Assembly (NCBI GenBank): GCA_023404715.1
Contig: JAEYAR010000069.1
Span: forward strand, 1 to 8,774
Direction of reading: 5' to 3'
DNA from: Bacillota bacterium
GTDB taxonomy: Bacteria > Bacillota > Clostridia > Christensenellales > Aristaeellaceae
Length of the DNA: 8,774 nucleotides
Part shown: piece after piece, positions 1-5,540 of the stretch
How the letters are laid out: each line of letters starts with the position of its first letter
How positions within the stretch are numbered: the stretch's first letter is position 1
Translations under genes and position numbers: made by a program
The notes under the pieces: model-generated
Seen by the model: the letters and a program-made list of their open reading frames with translations, nothing else
Told to the model about the DNA's origin: nothing
The model's database searches: none

Positions 1-110
1 AAAAGGGAGGGGAGCGACTAGGGGCGAGGACAGGGCGGAGCGGTCCGCAGCGCCGTACCCCGCGCAGCTTGCGGGGGGCGTAACGGGGAGAGCCGGTCGA
101 TACGATTCCA
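1..110. other. G-rich intergenic stretch, no gene supported
   Basis: No convincing coding region was found here. The first 35 bases have four G-runs (5-7, 9-12, 21-24, 33-35), and a 6-bp hairpin CCCCGC/GCGGGG sits at 58-76. A small open frame on the minus strand (18-203) has no ribosome binding site and no recognisable composition. Confidence 0.4.
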
Positions 111-137
111 CATGAAGGGAAATCTCCCCCCTTCATG
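111..137 (-). terminator. 9-bp perfect hairpin downstream of the flavodiiron gene
   Basis: CATGAAGGG (111-119) and CCCTTCATG (129-137) form a perfect 9-bp stem with a 9-nt loop, about 70 bp past the flavodiiron stop codon in the transcribed direction. It could end that transcript, but there is no T-run after the stem on either strand, so it is not a classical intrinsic terminator. It may instead be an mRNA-stabilising stem. Confidence 0.35.
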
Positions 138-204
138 CATCCCCAACGAAGACACGTGGGTTTTTGAAAATATGAACAGGGATGTCAGTCCGCTGTTACG
201 CATT

Positions 205-1413
205 TTACCCCTCTGCGAGAGATGCGAGCAGGCTTTCCTGCAGGCGGCGGAGCGCCTCCAGCGATTCGCCTTTCAAGGCCGACTTAATCGTCACCGTGGG
301 CTCCAGGATGCGCATGCCCTTCATTTCCTCCAGCATGGCGCGCATCTGCTTGGCGCTTTGGGGCGCCCAGGTGCCGTTTTCGAGCAGGGCGACGGTGCGG
401 TTTTGCAGATTTAGGGCTTTCATGTCGTGCAGCACGCCTTGCATGGCCGGATAAAGCCCGTTGTTGTAGGTCGGCGATGCCAGCACCAGATGGCTGCAGC
501 GGAAGGCCTCGGCGATCAGGGTGGAGACATGGGTGCTGGAGACGTCGTAGACGGATAGGTTCTTGACGCCCGCATCCGCCAGGCCGGTAGCCAGGGCGTT
601 CACGGCGTTTTCCGTATTGCCGTACATCGATCCGTACATCACCGTCACCGCGCGCTCCTCCGGCTCATACCGGCTCCAGCGGTCGTATTTCTCCAGGAAA
701 TAGCCAATATCGCGGCGCCAGACGGGGCCGTGCAGCGGACAGATCATCCCGACCTCAAGGCCCGCAAGCTTTTTGAGCGCCGCTTGCACCTGCGGGCCGT
801 ATTTGCCGACGATGTTGGCGTAATAGCGCCGGGCGTCGGGCAGCCAATCCCGCTCAAAGTCGACCTCGTCGCTAAACAGGTTGCCATTCAGCGCGCCGAA
901 GGCGCCGAACGCGTCCGCCGAGAAGAGCAGCTTTTCGGCGGTCTCGTAGGTCATCATGACCTCCGGCCAGTGCACCATCGGCGTCATGTGGAAGGTGAGC
1001 GTGTGCCGCCCCAGGGGAAGGGCGTCGCCCTCCTTCACGGCGAGCGTACGGCCCGCCAGATCCATGTCGTAAAACTGCCGCATGAAGGCGAACGTCTTGG
1101 CGTTCCCGACGAGCTGCAGCCCCGGATAGCGCAGCATGAGCTCCTCGATATGGGCGCAGTGGTCCGGCTCCATGTGATTGACCACCAGGTAATCAAGCGT
1201 CCGCCCGCCCAACGCGCCGGCGATGTTTTCGAGGAACGAGCGGGCGATCGACGCGTCCACCGTATCGACGAGGGCCGTCTTTTCATCCAAGATCAGATAG
1301 GCGTTGTAGGCAACGCCGCGGGGAATGGGAAAGAGATTTTCAAACAACGCGAGGCGGCGGTCGCTGCCGCCGACCCATACGACGGAATCGGTGATTTTTC
1401 GTGTGCAAACCAT
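205..1413 (-). CDS. fprA: Flavodiiron protein (A-type flavoprotein, NO/O2 reductase)
   Basis: A 402-residue cytoplasmic flavodiiron protein, which in anaerobes reduces O2 to water and/or NO to N2O using electrons usually delivered by rubredoxin or F420. The N-terminal metallo-beta-lactamase-like domain (about 1-250) has the full di-iron ligand set: H80-x-E82-x-D84-H85 (in NHMEPDHCAH), H148, D167 and H228 (in CPLHGPVW). The C-terminal flavodoxin domain (about 255-400) opens with the FMN phosphate loop YGSMYGNTENA (260-270). The length is normal for the minimal class, and no rubredoxin or flavin-reductase domain is fused. I chose the ATG at 1411-1413 because AAAGGAG lies just upstream; a longer reading from 1479 would bury that site. 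The gene stands alone: no partner redox gene is adjacent. It ends in TAA, with a hairpin about 70 bp downstream. Family assignment is secure; the preferred substrate (O2 or NO) cannot be read from the sequence. Confidence 0.95.
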   Translation of the reverse strand: MVCTRKITDSVVWVGGSDRRLALFENLFPIPRGVAYNAYLILDEKTALVDTVDASIARSFLENIAGALGGRTLDYLVVNHMEPDHCAHIEELMLRYPGLQLVGNAKTFAFMRQFYDMDLAGRTLAVKEGDALPLGRHTLTFHMTPMVHWPEVMMTYETAEKLLFSADAFGAFGALNGNLFSDEVDFERDWLPDARRYYANIVGKYGPQVQAALKKLAGLEVGMICPLHGPVWRRDIGYFLEKYDRWSRYEPEERAVTVMYGSMYGNTENAVNALATGLADAGVKNLSVYDVSSTHVSTLIAEAFRCSHLVLASPTYNNGLYPAMQGVLHDMKALNLQNRTVALLENGTWAPQSAKQMRAMLEEMKGMRILEPTVTIKSALKGESLEALRRLQESLLASLAEG

Positions 1414-1539
1414 AATCGTACGCTCCTTTTTGGCAAAGCTGCTTTCGTTAATATGGCCGGATCGACGCCGGATGATCACAGCGTCGAGGCGTTAATGCTC
1501 GCTAAAGTACAGTTTACAAGGGACTACACAGGGTAACGG

Positions 1540-1571
1540 TCTGACGGGAGGTGTGCTGCCTGTCAGATTTT
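1540..1571 (+). terminator. Terminator-like hairpin with T-run on the plus strand
   Basis: TCTGACGGG (1540-1548) pairs with CCTGTCAGA (1559-1567), giving a 9-bp stem with one G-T pair and a 10-nt loop, followed directly by TTTT (1568-1571). The T-run is on the plus strand, yet no plus-strand gene lies upstream, so it may be a relic or fortuitous. Confidence 0.3.
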
Positions 1572-1765
1572 CCATGTAATGTTGAGGGCTTTGCTTGTTG
1601 CGACTATGGTGGTAATCATCAAATCCACCACCCGCCGTTTATCGTCAAAGAATACGCCAGCCCAAGTGTCGTGATAGCCGAAATCTTGCTGACCTATTCC
1701 GGGCTGATGGCTTCCACAGTCAAGTCCGCTATCCGCTTCACAAGTTCCTGCTTACGCCCGTTTAT

Positions 1766-1794
1766 ATTATACCGCCAGCAGCCCCGCAAATCAA
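1766..1794 (-). promoter_or_regulatory. Near-consensus sigma-A promoter, minus strand
   Basis: Read on the minus strand, TTGATT (1789-1794) and TATAAT (1766-1771) are separated by exactly 17 bp. It points toward the flavodiiron gene, whose start codon is about 350 bp downstream. It could drive that gene with a long leader, a small RNA, or a gene that has since decayed. Confidence 0.45.
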
Positions 1795-1957
1795 TGTTGC
1801 CTTTGGAAAACCTTACGTTCCGGTTCCTCCGCCCGCCGCTTGACGGCGTATTTACGGAACACGAAAAGACCTGCGTGTGGGGCATGGGCTGACGCTAGTA
1901 CGGCTTGCAGAGCAGGCACGCTTTTGGCGGAGAAAACAAAGTAAGGGGAGTGTTGTC

Positions 1958-2305
1958 GTGTTTAATGAAATTTGCATTTACGAAGCGAAAATAGATAAAC
2001 AAGATGAAATTGAAATTTTAATGAAAGAGGTTGCCGAGTTCTATCTTTCACAACCCGGAGTTGTAGATGTAAAGTATATCAAACGCACACATCGACAAGA
2101 GGGTTTTAACGCTGTCAAGGAAGGAAAGCCGCCCGCTCGCTTGACAAAATGGGTAGGTAAAGTAACTTATATTTTGCACTGGACACTTGAGGACGAAGAA
2201 ACTCATGCCCGTGTTTCGAAGCTGGGATTGGAGCAATTCTATAAAAGATGGCATCGTTGTTTAACAACAATGCCTAAAATCTTATTGGGCGAGAACATTG
2301 TATAG
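1958..2305 (+). CDS. Small ABM-like dimeric alpha/beta-barrel protein
   Basis: A 115-residue protein with no signal peptide or membrane segment. Its start FNEICIYEAK, the central GKVTYILHWTLEDEE (67-81) and a helix carrying YKRWHRCL (95-102) resemble the antibiotic-biosynthesis-monooxygenase / stress-response ferredoxin-like barrel superfamily. That superfamily includes small oxygenases, haem-binding proteins and proteins of unknown role, so no reaction is assigned. I chose the GTG at 1958 because AAGGGGAG lies 7 bp upstream. An ATG in the same frame at 1877 has no such site, and its extra codons read like non-coding DNA. It is the only plus-strand gene in the window and is clearly AT-richer than its neighbours, which suggests horizontal acquisition. 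It converges on the dehydrogenase-like gene, with a long inverted repeat between them. Coding status is fairly sure; the family is a tentative reading. Confidence 0.7.
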   Translation: MFNEICIYEAKIDKQDEIEILMKEVAEFYLSQPGVVDVKYIKRTHRQEGFNAVKEGKPPARLTKWVGKVTYILHWTLEDEETHARVSKLGLEQFYKRWHRCLTTMPKILLGENIV

Positions 2306-2355
2306 TTTACCCTATTGGTATGCGTCGAACTTGCATAACTGGGAAAGTAGCAAAG

Positions 2356-2422
2356 ACGGGCGAGACAGTCAACGTTCGAGATGAACGGCGCTTGCAGCGC
2401 CGCCGTTGACAGTCTCGCCCGT
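2356..2422. terminator. Long nested inverted repeat, probable bidirectional terminator
   Basis: ACGGGCGAGACAGTCAACG (2356-2374) is the reverse complement of 2404-2422 except at one position (18 of 19 pairs). A second perfect hairpin, CGGCGC/GCGCCG with loop TTGCA (2386-2402), is nested inside. The structure lies between two convergent genes and ends 3 bp from the dehydrogenase stop codon. On the plus strand the outer stem is followed by TTTATT. On the minus strand it is followed by CTTTGC, a weaker tract. Confidence 0.55.
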
Positions 2423-2425
2423 TTA

Positions 2426-3325
2426 TTACGGATCGAGCTGCGAGAGCGTCGTGCAAATATTGTGGAGCACCTTTTCGCTCAGGCGCGCAAAGGCCTGGCG
2501 TGTGCGCCCGGCGGATTTGCGCATGCACCGGACGCGCGGATGGGCGAGCAGGTCCGCCGCGCCCAGCGCGCCCTCCGTGTCACACAGGAAGAGGTTGCGC
2601 TCACAAGCCAGCCACCTGCGGAAGGGATCCAGCTCGAAGGAGGGGCTCAGGCCCGTGTTGAAGAGCATCTTCCCGTCGCCCAGGGCTTCAAACTCCGCCT
2701 CGTGCAGCAGCACGACGAATTTGTTCAGGCACGTGAAGACCACCTCGCTGCGGGCAAGCAGGTCGCATAGCGGCATATAGCGCATGCCGGCGGCCTCGGC
2801 CTCCGGCTTGGGGGCGCGCGCGAAATAGGCTATGTCCGCGCCGAAGTAACGCAGCGCGTCGGCCACCATGCGCCCGCTTGCGCCCAGGCCTACAAAGCCG
2901 ACCTTCAGGCCGGTCAGCTCGCGCTGCTCGCCGTCCCACGGTTCGCAGCCGAAGCCGTGCAGCACGGCGCACAGCTCGGAAACGGCGTACTCGGCCACGC
3001 CCTCGTCGCCGTAATCTCGAATACCGGTGACGGCGATGCCGTGCGCGCGCGCATAGCGGATATCGACGTTCGCGCTCTCCTCACCGTAAAGCGAGCAGCA
3101 CATGCCCACATAGCGCAGGCCGGGCAGGCGGGCGAGGATGTCCGCCGTGATGGTGGAGGTGGTGGAGATGAGCATCGCGTCCGCGCCCACGGCACGGCGG
3201 ACGATCTCGTCCGCCGTGGCGGGTACGTCGCGGTAGAGGACGACCTCCTTGGCGTAGGCGTGAAGCGCTTCCTCGGCGCTCGCAATCAGGCTGACGGGTT
3301 CGATGGCGACCAACTTTTGAAACAT
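2426..3325 (-). CDS. D-2-hydroxyacid dehydrogenase-like NAD-binding protein, catalytic residues altered
   Basis: A 299-residue cytoplasmic protein with the two-domain layout of the D-isomer-specific 2-hydroxyacid dehydrogenase family. The substrate-domain half is 1-100, then the linker GIRDYGDEGVAEYAVSEL (101-118). The Rossmann domain has GFVGLGASG (143-151), which carries the G-x-G-x-x-G NAD motif. The family's catalytic Arg (in VNxARG) corresponds to L226 of FNTGLSP, and the catalytic His (in PHxAG) corresponds to K270 of MRKSAG. No clear catalytic Glu is seen at the usual place. It may therefore be a non-dehydrogenase NAD(H)-binding paralogue or act on an unusual substrate. I chose the ATG at 3323-3325 because AAAGGGAG lies about 10 bp upstream; an in-frame upstream start at 3388 would overlap the promoter. 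It is transcribed alone from the promoter at 3393-3421. Family fold is confident; function is not assigned. Confidence 0.88.
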   Translation of the reverse strand: MFQKLVAIEPVSLIASAEEALHAYAKEVVLYRDVPATADEIVRRAVGADAMLISTTSTITADILARLPGLRYVGMCCSLYGEESANVDIRYARAHGIAVTGIRDYGDEGVAEYAVSELCAVLHGFGCEPWDGEQRELTGLKVGFVGLGASGRMVADALRYFGADIAYFARAPKPEAEAAGMRYMPLCDLLARSEVVFTCLNKFVVLLHEAEFEALGDGKMLFNTGLSPSFELDPFRRWLACERNLFLCDTEGALGAADLLAHPRVRCMRKSAGRTRQAFARLSEKVLHNICTTLSQLDP

Positions 3326-3392
3326 GCGGATACGACTCCCTTTCCGTTTATTGCCTTTGCTTTGGGGATGCATTGCTTGTAAGGACACCCAT

Positions 3393-3421
3393 AGAATAAC
3401 ATCTTGCTTTTAACAAAGCAA
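3393..3421 (-). promoter_or_regulatory. Sigma-A promoter of the dehydrogenase-like gene
   Basis: On the minus strand, TTGCTT (3416-3421), a 17-bp spacer, and TATTCT (3393-3398) with an extended -10 TG one base before it. It lies about 70 bp upstream of the chosen start at 3325. Confidence 0.65.
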
Positions 3422-3422
3422 G
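3403..3422. promoter_or_regulatory. 20-bp perfect palindrome overlapping the -35, candidate operator
   Basis: CTTGCTTT (3403-3410), TAAC, AAAGCAAG (3415-3422): two perfect 8-bp arms around a 4-bp centre. It covers the -35 element and most of the spacer of the dehydrogenase-like gene's promoter, which fits a repressor site. It also lies just after the end of the TOPRIM reading frame, so it could be a terminator stem, but it is AT-rich and lacks a following T-run on the minus strand. Confidence 0.5.
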
Positions 3423-3434
3423 GATACTGCGTCG

Positions 3435-3782
3435 CTATAACGATTGTGGGCGATTCATTATGCACGCGGTCTTTACGCCGTCATCTTGTTTTTTAAGCAG
3501 ATTGGGATTATAGTCCACAACGTAGAAAGCGCACGTGCAAAGGATCATTACTGCCTGCCTTTCGCGCATATGCTCAATCTGCGCAAGAAGAACATCGATC
3601 AGGTCGGGGAGAAGGGGCGACTGCAAAGTAGGCAATCTATTTTCAGCGACGCACCACGCCTTTTGAATGTTTTGCCATATCACCACATCGCATTCCGCTT
3701 TGTTGATGGCGAACTTCTGATAGCTATGGTTGCGGTTTTCGCGCTGAACCCGTGATTTGTAAGTGTGATTGCGTAATTCCTC
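3435..3782 (-). pseudogene. Severed 3' part of the TOPRIM gene, after an in-frame TGA
   Basis: Directly after the TGA at 3783-3785, the same frame stays open for 115 codons to a TAG at 3435-3437. It reads like soluble protein: EELRNHTYKSRVQRENRNH, then KFAINKAECDVVIWQNIQKAW, and DLIDVLLAQIEHMRERQ. It has no start codon near its beginning and no ribosome binding site. The first possible start, a GTG at 3684-3686, has no clear Shine-Dalgarno sequence. Base composition matches the upstream TOPRIM part, not the GC-rich surroundings. I read it as the C-terminal half of one 263-codon gene (3435-4226) broken by a single nonsense change, since no frameshift is needed. It does not depend on recognising the domain, which I do not. 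If TGA is read through at some rate, this part would be expressed. Confidence 0.7.
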
Positions 3783-4226
3783 TCACGTTGCCAGATAGGA
3801 AGTGTAGTTTTCATCTGGAATACTCTTCATGTGATAGAAGGCTTCGACCATGGGGTAATTTAAATACAGCTTCCCCATTTCGGAGGATTCGGTGAAATAA
3901 CACGACATTTCCCTAATCTTTTGTTCCGAAAATTGCGAATCTTGCGGGTCAAAGTCAAATATGAGAAGAATATCTGAATAAGGGCGTTTGAAAAGGGATT
4001 TTTTTGCGGTATCGCGTTCATGTTCGGCGAGTGTTAAAAGTAGATCGCGCGATTCTGGGTCTTTTTCTTTAAACATCTCGTTATACAGTGTGTAGATGTT
4101 GGCATTGTAAGAGACGATTTCGTGCTTTTCACTAATGCCGTATATATTGAGCAGGTGCTCCATCAGTTTATAATCCGTCCTCTGACCTTCGACGAGCACG
4201 AGAATTTTGCCCTTTTCTTTATCCAT
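3783..4226 (-). CDS. TOPRIM-domain protein (RloB/OLD-like nuclease partner), apparently truncated
   Basis: 147 residues before a TGA. The start ILVLVEGQRTDYKLMEHLL (8-26) has the TOPRIM first-strand Glu (E13-G14), and LLIFDFDPQD (87-96) has the D91-x-D93 pair. These three acidic residues bind metal in TOPRIM nucleases. LNYPMVEAF (122-130) resembles the N-P-x-x-E-x segment following the TOPRIM core in RloB and DUF4435 proteins. It is the downstream partner of the ATPase gene: ATGGATAA joins this start with the ATPase stop (8-bp overlap), a classic coupling arrangement. A GTG at 4233-4235 is an alternative start; the ATG has GGTGAG just upstream. By analogy with two-gene ATPase-TOPRIM systems it would be the nuclease effector. 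The frame continues for 115 more codons past the TGA, so the protein is likely cut short and its activity is in doubt. Confidence 0.8.
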   Translation of the reverse strand: MDKEKGKILVLVEGQRTDYKLMEHLLNIYGISEKHEIVSYNANIYTLYNEMFKEKDPESRDLLLTLAEHERDTAKKSLFKRPYSDILLIFDFDPQDSQFSEQKIREMSCYFTESSEMGKLYLNYPMVEAFYHMKSIPDENYTSYLAT

Positions 4227-5316
4227 CGAACTCACCGCTCATATAAAGCTTTTCCAGGTTATGTCCTTCCCGAAGCTCGCGGGTCGTCGCGTTGGACAAA
4301 GCGGTCAGTTTGTTTTTGGAGAGGATGAAATAGCAGTCCGGACGCATGATTCGATTCGTGAGGAGATTCGTATTATGCGAAGTTAAAATCACCTGCGTGC
4401 TTTGCATTTTTTCAAGCAGAGATACGATGCTTTCGGCCAGTTCAAAGTGGTAAAATGCGTCGAACTCATCGATGAACATAAAGGAAACATCCTTAGCCGT
4501 CTTGTACCAATAAAAAAAGGTATAAAGGGCTTTGGTACCGCTCGAGGCCACCCGGAAGAAAGGAAGCAGCGTATCGCCGCCGATGTATAGCCTCTTTTTA
4601 CCGTCCGGATCCTTCTGGATGATCAGATTTTCTTCAATCCCGGCTGCGTGCAGAAACTGTTCAAGTTCAAGAAGCATACCGTCTGCAAAAACAAAATCGT
4701 AGTAGTCTTCACTTTTGGTCTTAAAGCCGATGTAGCGGTTTTCGTCCAAGCTCCTGAACCAAAGCATGTTGTTGACGAAACGCATCATTCGGCGAAGCGG
4801 ATGGTTATCGTCAAGAACGGTATTGTTGATGACGTATTTTAGGATACAATCCATGTCCTGAAAGGCCCAGTTAAGCGTCGGCGCCATCTCCTTGATTCCT
4901 TCCATGCTGCCTCTGCTACGCTGATAGTCGTACTCGTATAAACATCTTTCATTGATCCAAATTCTTTCATAAAGCAGAGCTTGATTTTCATCCTTGCGAT
5001 AGCGATAATCGACTAGATCGCCGTCAAACTGAAAGACATAATGAAATTCAGCATAGCCGTCAAGACTATATACGTTTATGTAATAATTATAAAGGTTTGG
5101 CGTGACGTTCTTCGAGGAGAGGTGGGAGACAATATCGAACATAGCGAGCCCCAGGTTTGTTTTACCGATAGAGTTTCTGCCATACACGATCATTTTACCG
5201 ATAAGACCGTTGGTAATGCAGGCGGTGTTAAATTGATAATCCCGTATGTCAGCAAAATTTAAAGAGACAGTATCTTTGAAATTTTTAAAGCCACGCACCT
5301 CGAATAGTTTAAGCAT
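4219..5316 (-). CDS. AAA/ABC-type ATPase (AAA_15/OLD-like), likely defence-system sensor
   Basis: A 365-residue cytoplasmic ATPase of the SMC/RecF-like type used in OLD, AbiL, PARIS and Gabija-class defence systems. The N-terminal LKLFEVRGFKNFKD (2-15) is the usual first strand. Walker A is G46-RNSI-G51-K52-T53. The ABC-like signature is VASSGTKAL (256-264). Walker B is FMFIDEFDAFYH (279-290) with D283-E284, and the switch His is H314 in LTSHNTNLL. The insertion between Walker A and the signature (about 60-250) has no recognisable coiled coil or nuclease domain, so a separate effector is expected, in agreement with the TOPRIM gene that overlaps its end. The ATG at 5314-5316 has AAAGGGGAA upstream and a good promoter. 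The gene is AT-richer than its neighbours, a sign of transfer. All ATPase motifs are intact. The defence role is inferred from gene pairing. Confidence 0.9.
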   Translation of the reverse strand: MLKLFEVRGFKNFKDTVSLNFADIRDYQFNTACITNGLIGKMIVYGRNSIGKTNLGLAMFDIVSHLSSKNVTPNLYNYYINVYSLDGYAEFHYVFQFDGDLVDYRYRKDENQALLYERIWINERCLYEYDYQRSRGSMEGIKEMAPTLNWAFQDMDCILKYVINNTVLDDNHPLRRMMRFVNNMLWFRSLDENRYIGFKTKSEDYYDFVFADGMLLELEQFLHAAGIEENLIIQKDPDGKKRLYIGGDTLLPFFRVASSGTKALYTFFYWYKTAKDVSFMFIDEFDAFYHFELAESIVSLLEKMQSTQVILTSHNTNLLTNRIMRPDCYFILSKNKLTALSNATTRELREGHNLEKLYMSGEFDG

Positions 5317-5339
5317 GAAAAGTTCCCCTTTCTGCTTAT

Positions 5340-5368
5340 AGTATAGCAGACATCTATAATCTTATCAA
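5340..5368 (-). promoter_or_regulatory. Sigma-A promoter of the ATPase-TOPRIM cassette
   Basis: On the minus strand, TTGATA (5363-5368), a 17-bp spacer, and TATACT (5340-5345) with an extended -10 TGC. It is about 25 bp upstream of the ATPase start, so the leader is short. A-tracts and a 7-bp inverted repeat lie just upstream (5373-5419). Confidence 0.7.
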
Positions 5369-5372
5369 TCGG

Positions 5373-5419
5373 ATCCGTAAAAAAAATGCGGGATAATCGT
5401 AAAAAAATTTCGGATTATC
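5373..5419. repeat. Two A-tract repeats with a 7-bp inverted repeat upstream of the cassette promoter
   Basis: Two imperfect tandem copies of about 22 bp, each CGT followed by 7-8 A and a CGGAT-like end, occupy 5373-5416. GATAATC (5392-5398) and GATTATC (5413-5419) form an inverted repeat over the second copy. The position, 24 bp upstream of the -35 box, fits an UP-like or bent element or a regulator site. Confidence 0.4.
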
Positions 5420-5451
5420 TGGCGCTAGAGATGCAGAATCAACATATAAAA

Positions 5452-5504
5452 ACTCCCCTTTGCATGTCTGCGCTTGCGTATAGCAAACACAAAAACAGGG
5501 GAGT
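5452..5504 (-). terminator. Intrinsic terminator-like hairpin ending the right-hand gene run
   Basis: On the minus strand, ACTCCCCT (rc of 5497-5504) pairs with AGGGGAGT (rc of 5452-5459), followed directly by a T-run (TTTTAT). The loop is long, 37 nt, with a small inner stem TTGC/GCAA. It begins about 37 bp past the TIGR04076 stop, where a terminator is expected. Confidence 0.55.
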
Positions 5505-5540
5505 CCTTTTGAAAGACAAGGTATATTAAGTTTTGAATGC

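Larger units (their letters stand above)
1414..1957. other. 544-bp intergenic region with decayed ORF fragments
   Basis: No intact gene is supported. Both strands carry short open stretches: minus 1694-1885, which after a TAG continues open to about 1619, and plus 1551-1892. None has a good ribosome binding site or a family I recognise. The open minus-strand frame broken by stops looks like the worn end of a former gene, possibly mobile, but this is a guess. The stretch also holds a minus-strand promoter-like sequence (1766-1794), a hairpin with a T-run (1540-1571), and a 6-bp inverted repeat CGACGC/GCGTCG (1463-1468 and 1481-1486) about 50 bp upstream of the flavodiiron start. No convincing promoter was seen close to the flavodiiron gene. 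Confidence 0.5.

Noticed and set aside
18..203. Small minus-strand open frame after the flavodiiron gene
   Set aside because: No ribosome binding site; it includes the hairpin at 111-137 and reads as low-complexity Pro/Arg-rich residue at its end.
730..1536. Long plus-strand open frame (268 codons) opposite the flavodiiron gene
   Set aside because: It is a mirror of the high-GC flavodiiron coding sequence, lacks a ribosome binding site and has no recognisable motif; the minus strand has a complete set of iron ligands.
1551..1892. Plus-strand open frame and opposing minus-strand frames as real genes or a recombinase end
   Set aside because: No family recognised, no ribosome binding site, and stops interrupt the minus-strand reading; reported only as decayed sequence.
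2319..2337. 5-bp inverted repeat TATGC/GCATA after the ABM-like gene
   Set aside because: Too short to stand out from chance, and the much stronger repeat at 2356-2422 explains termination.
3444..3755. Plus-strand open frame of 103 codons
   Set aside because: It lies opposite the continuing TOPRIM frame, which has better protein character and composition, and it has no ribosome binding site.
3783..3785. Selenocysteine or an alternative genetic code explaining the internal TGA
   Set aside because: No clear SECIS-like hairpin follows the TGA directly, and TGA serves as the true stop of the WYL and GNAT-APH genes, so the standard code applies. A nonsense mutation is simpler.
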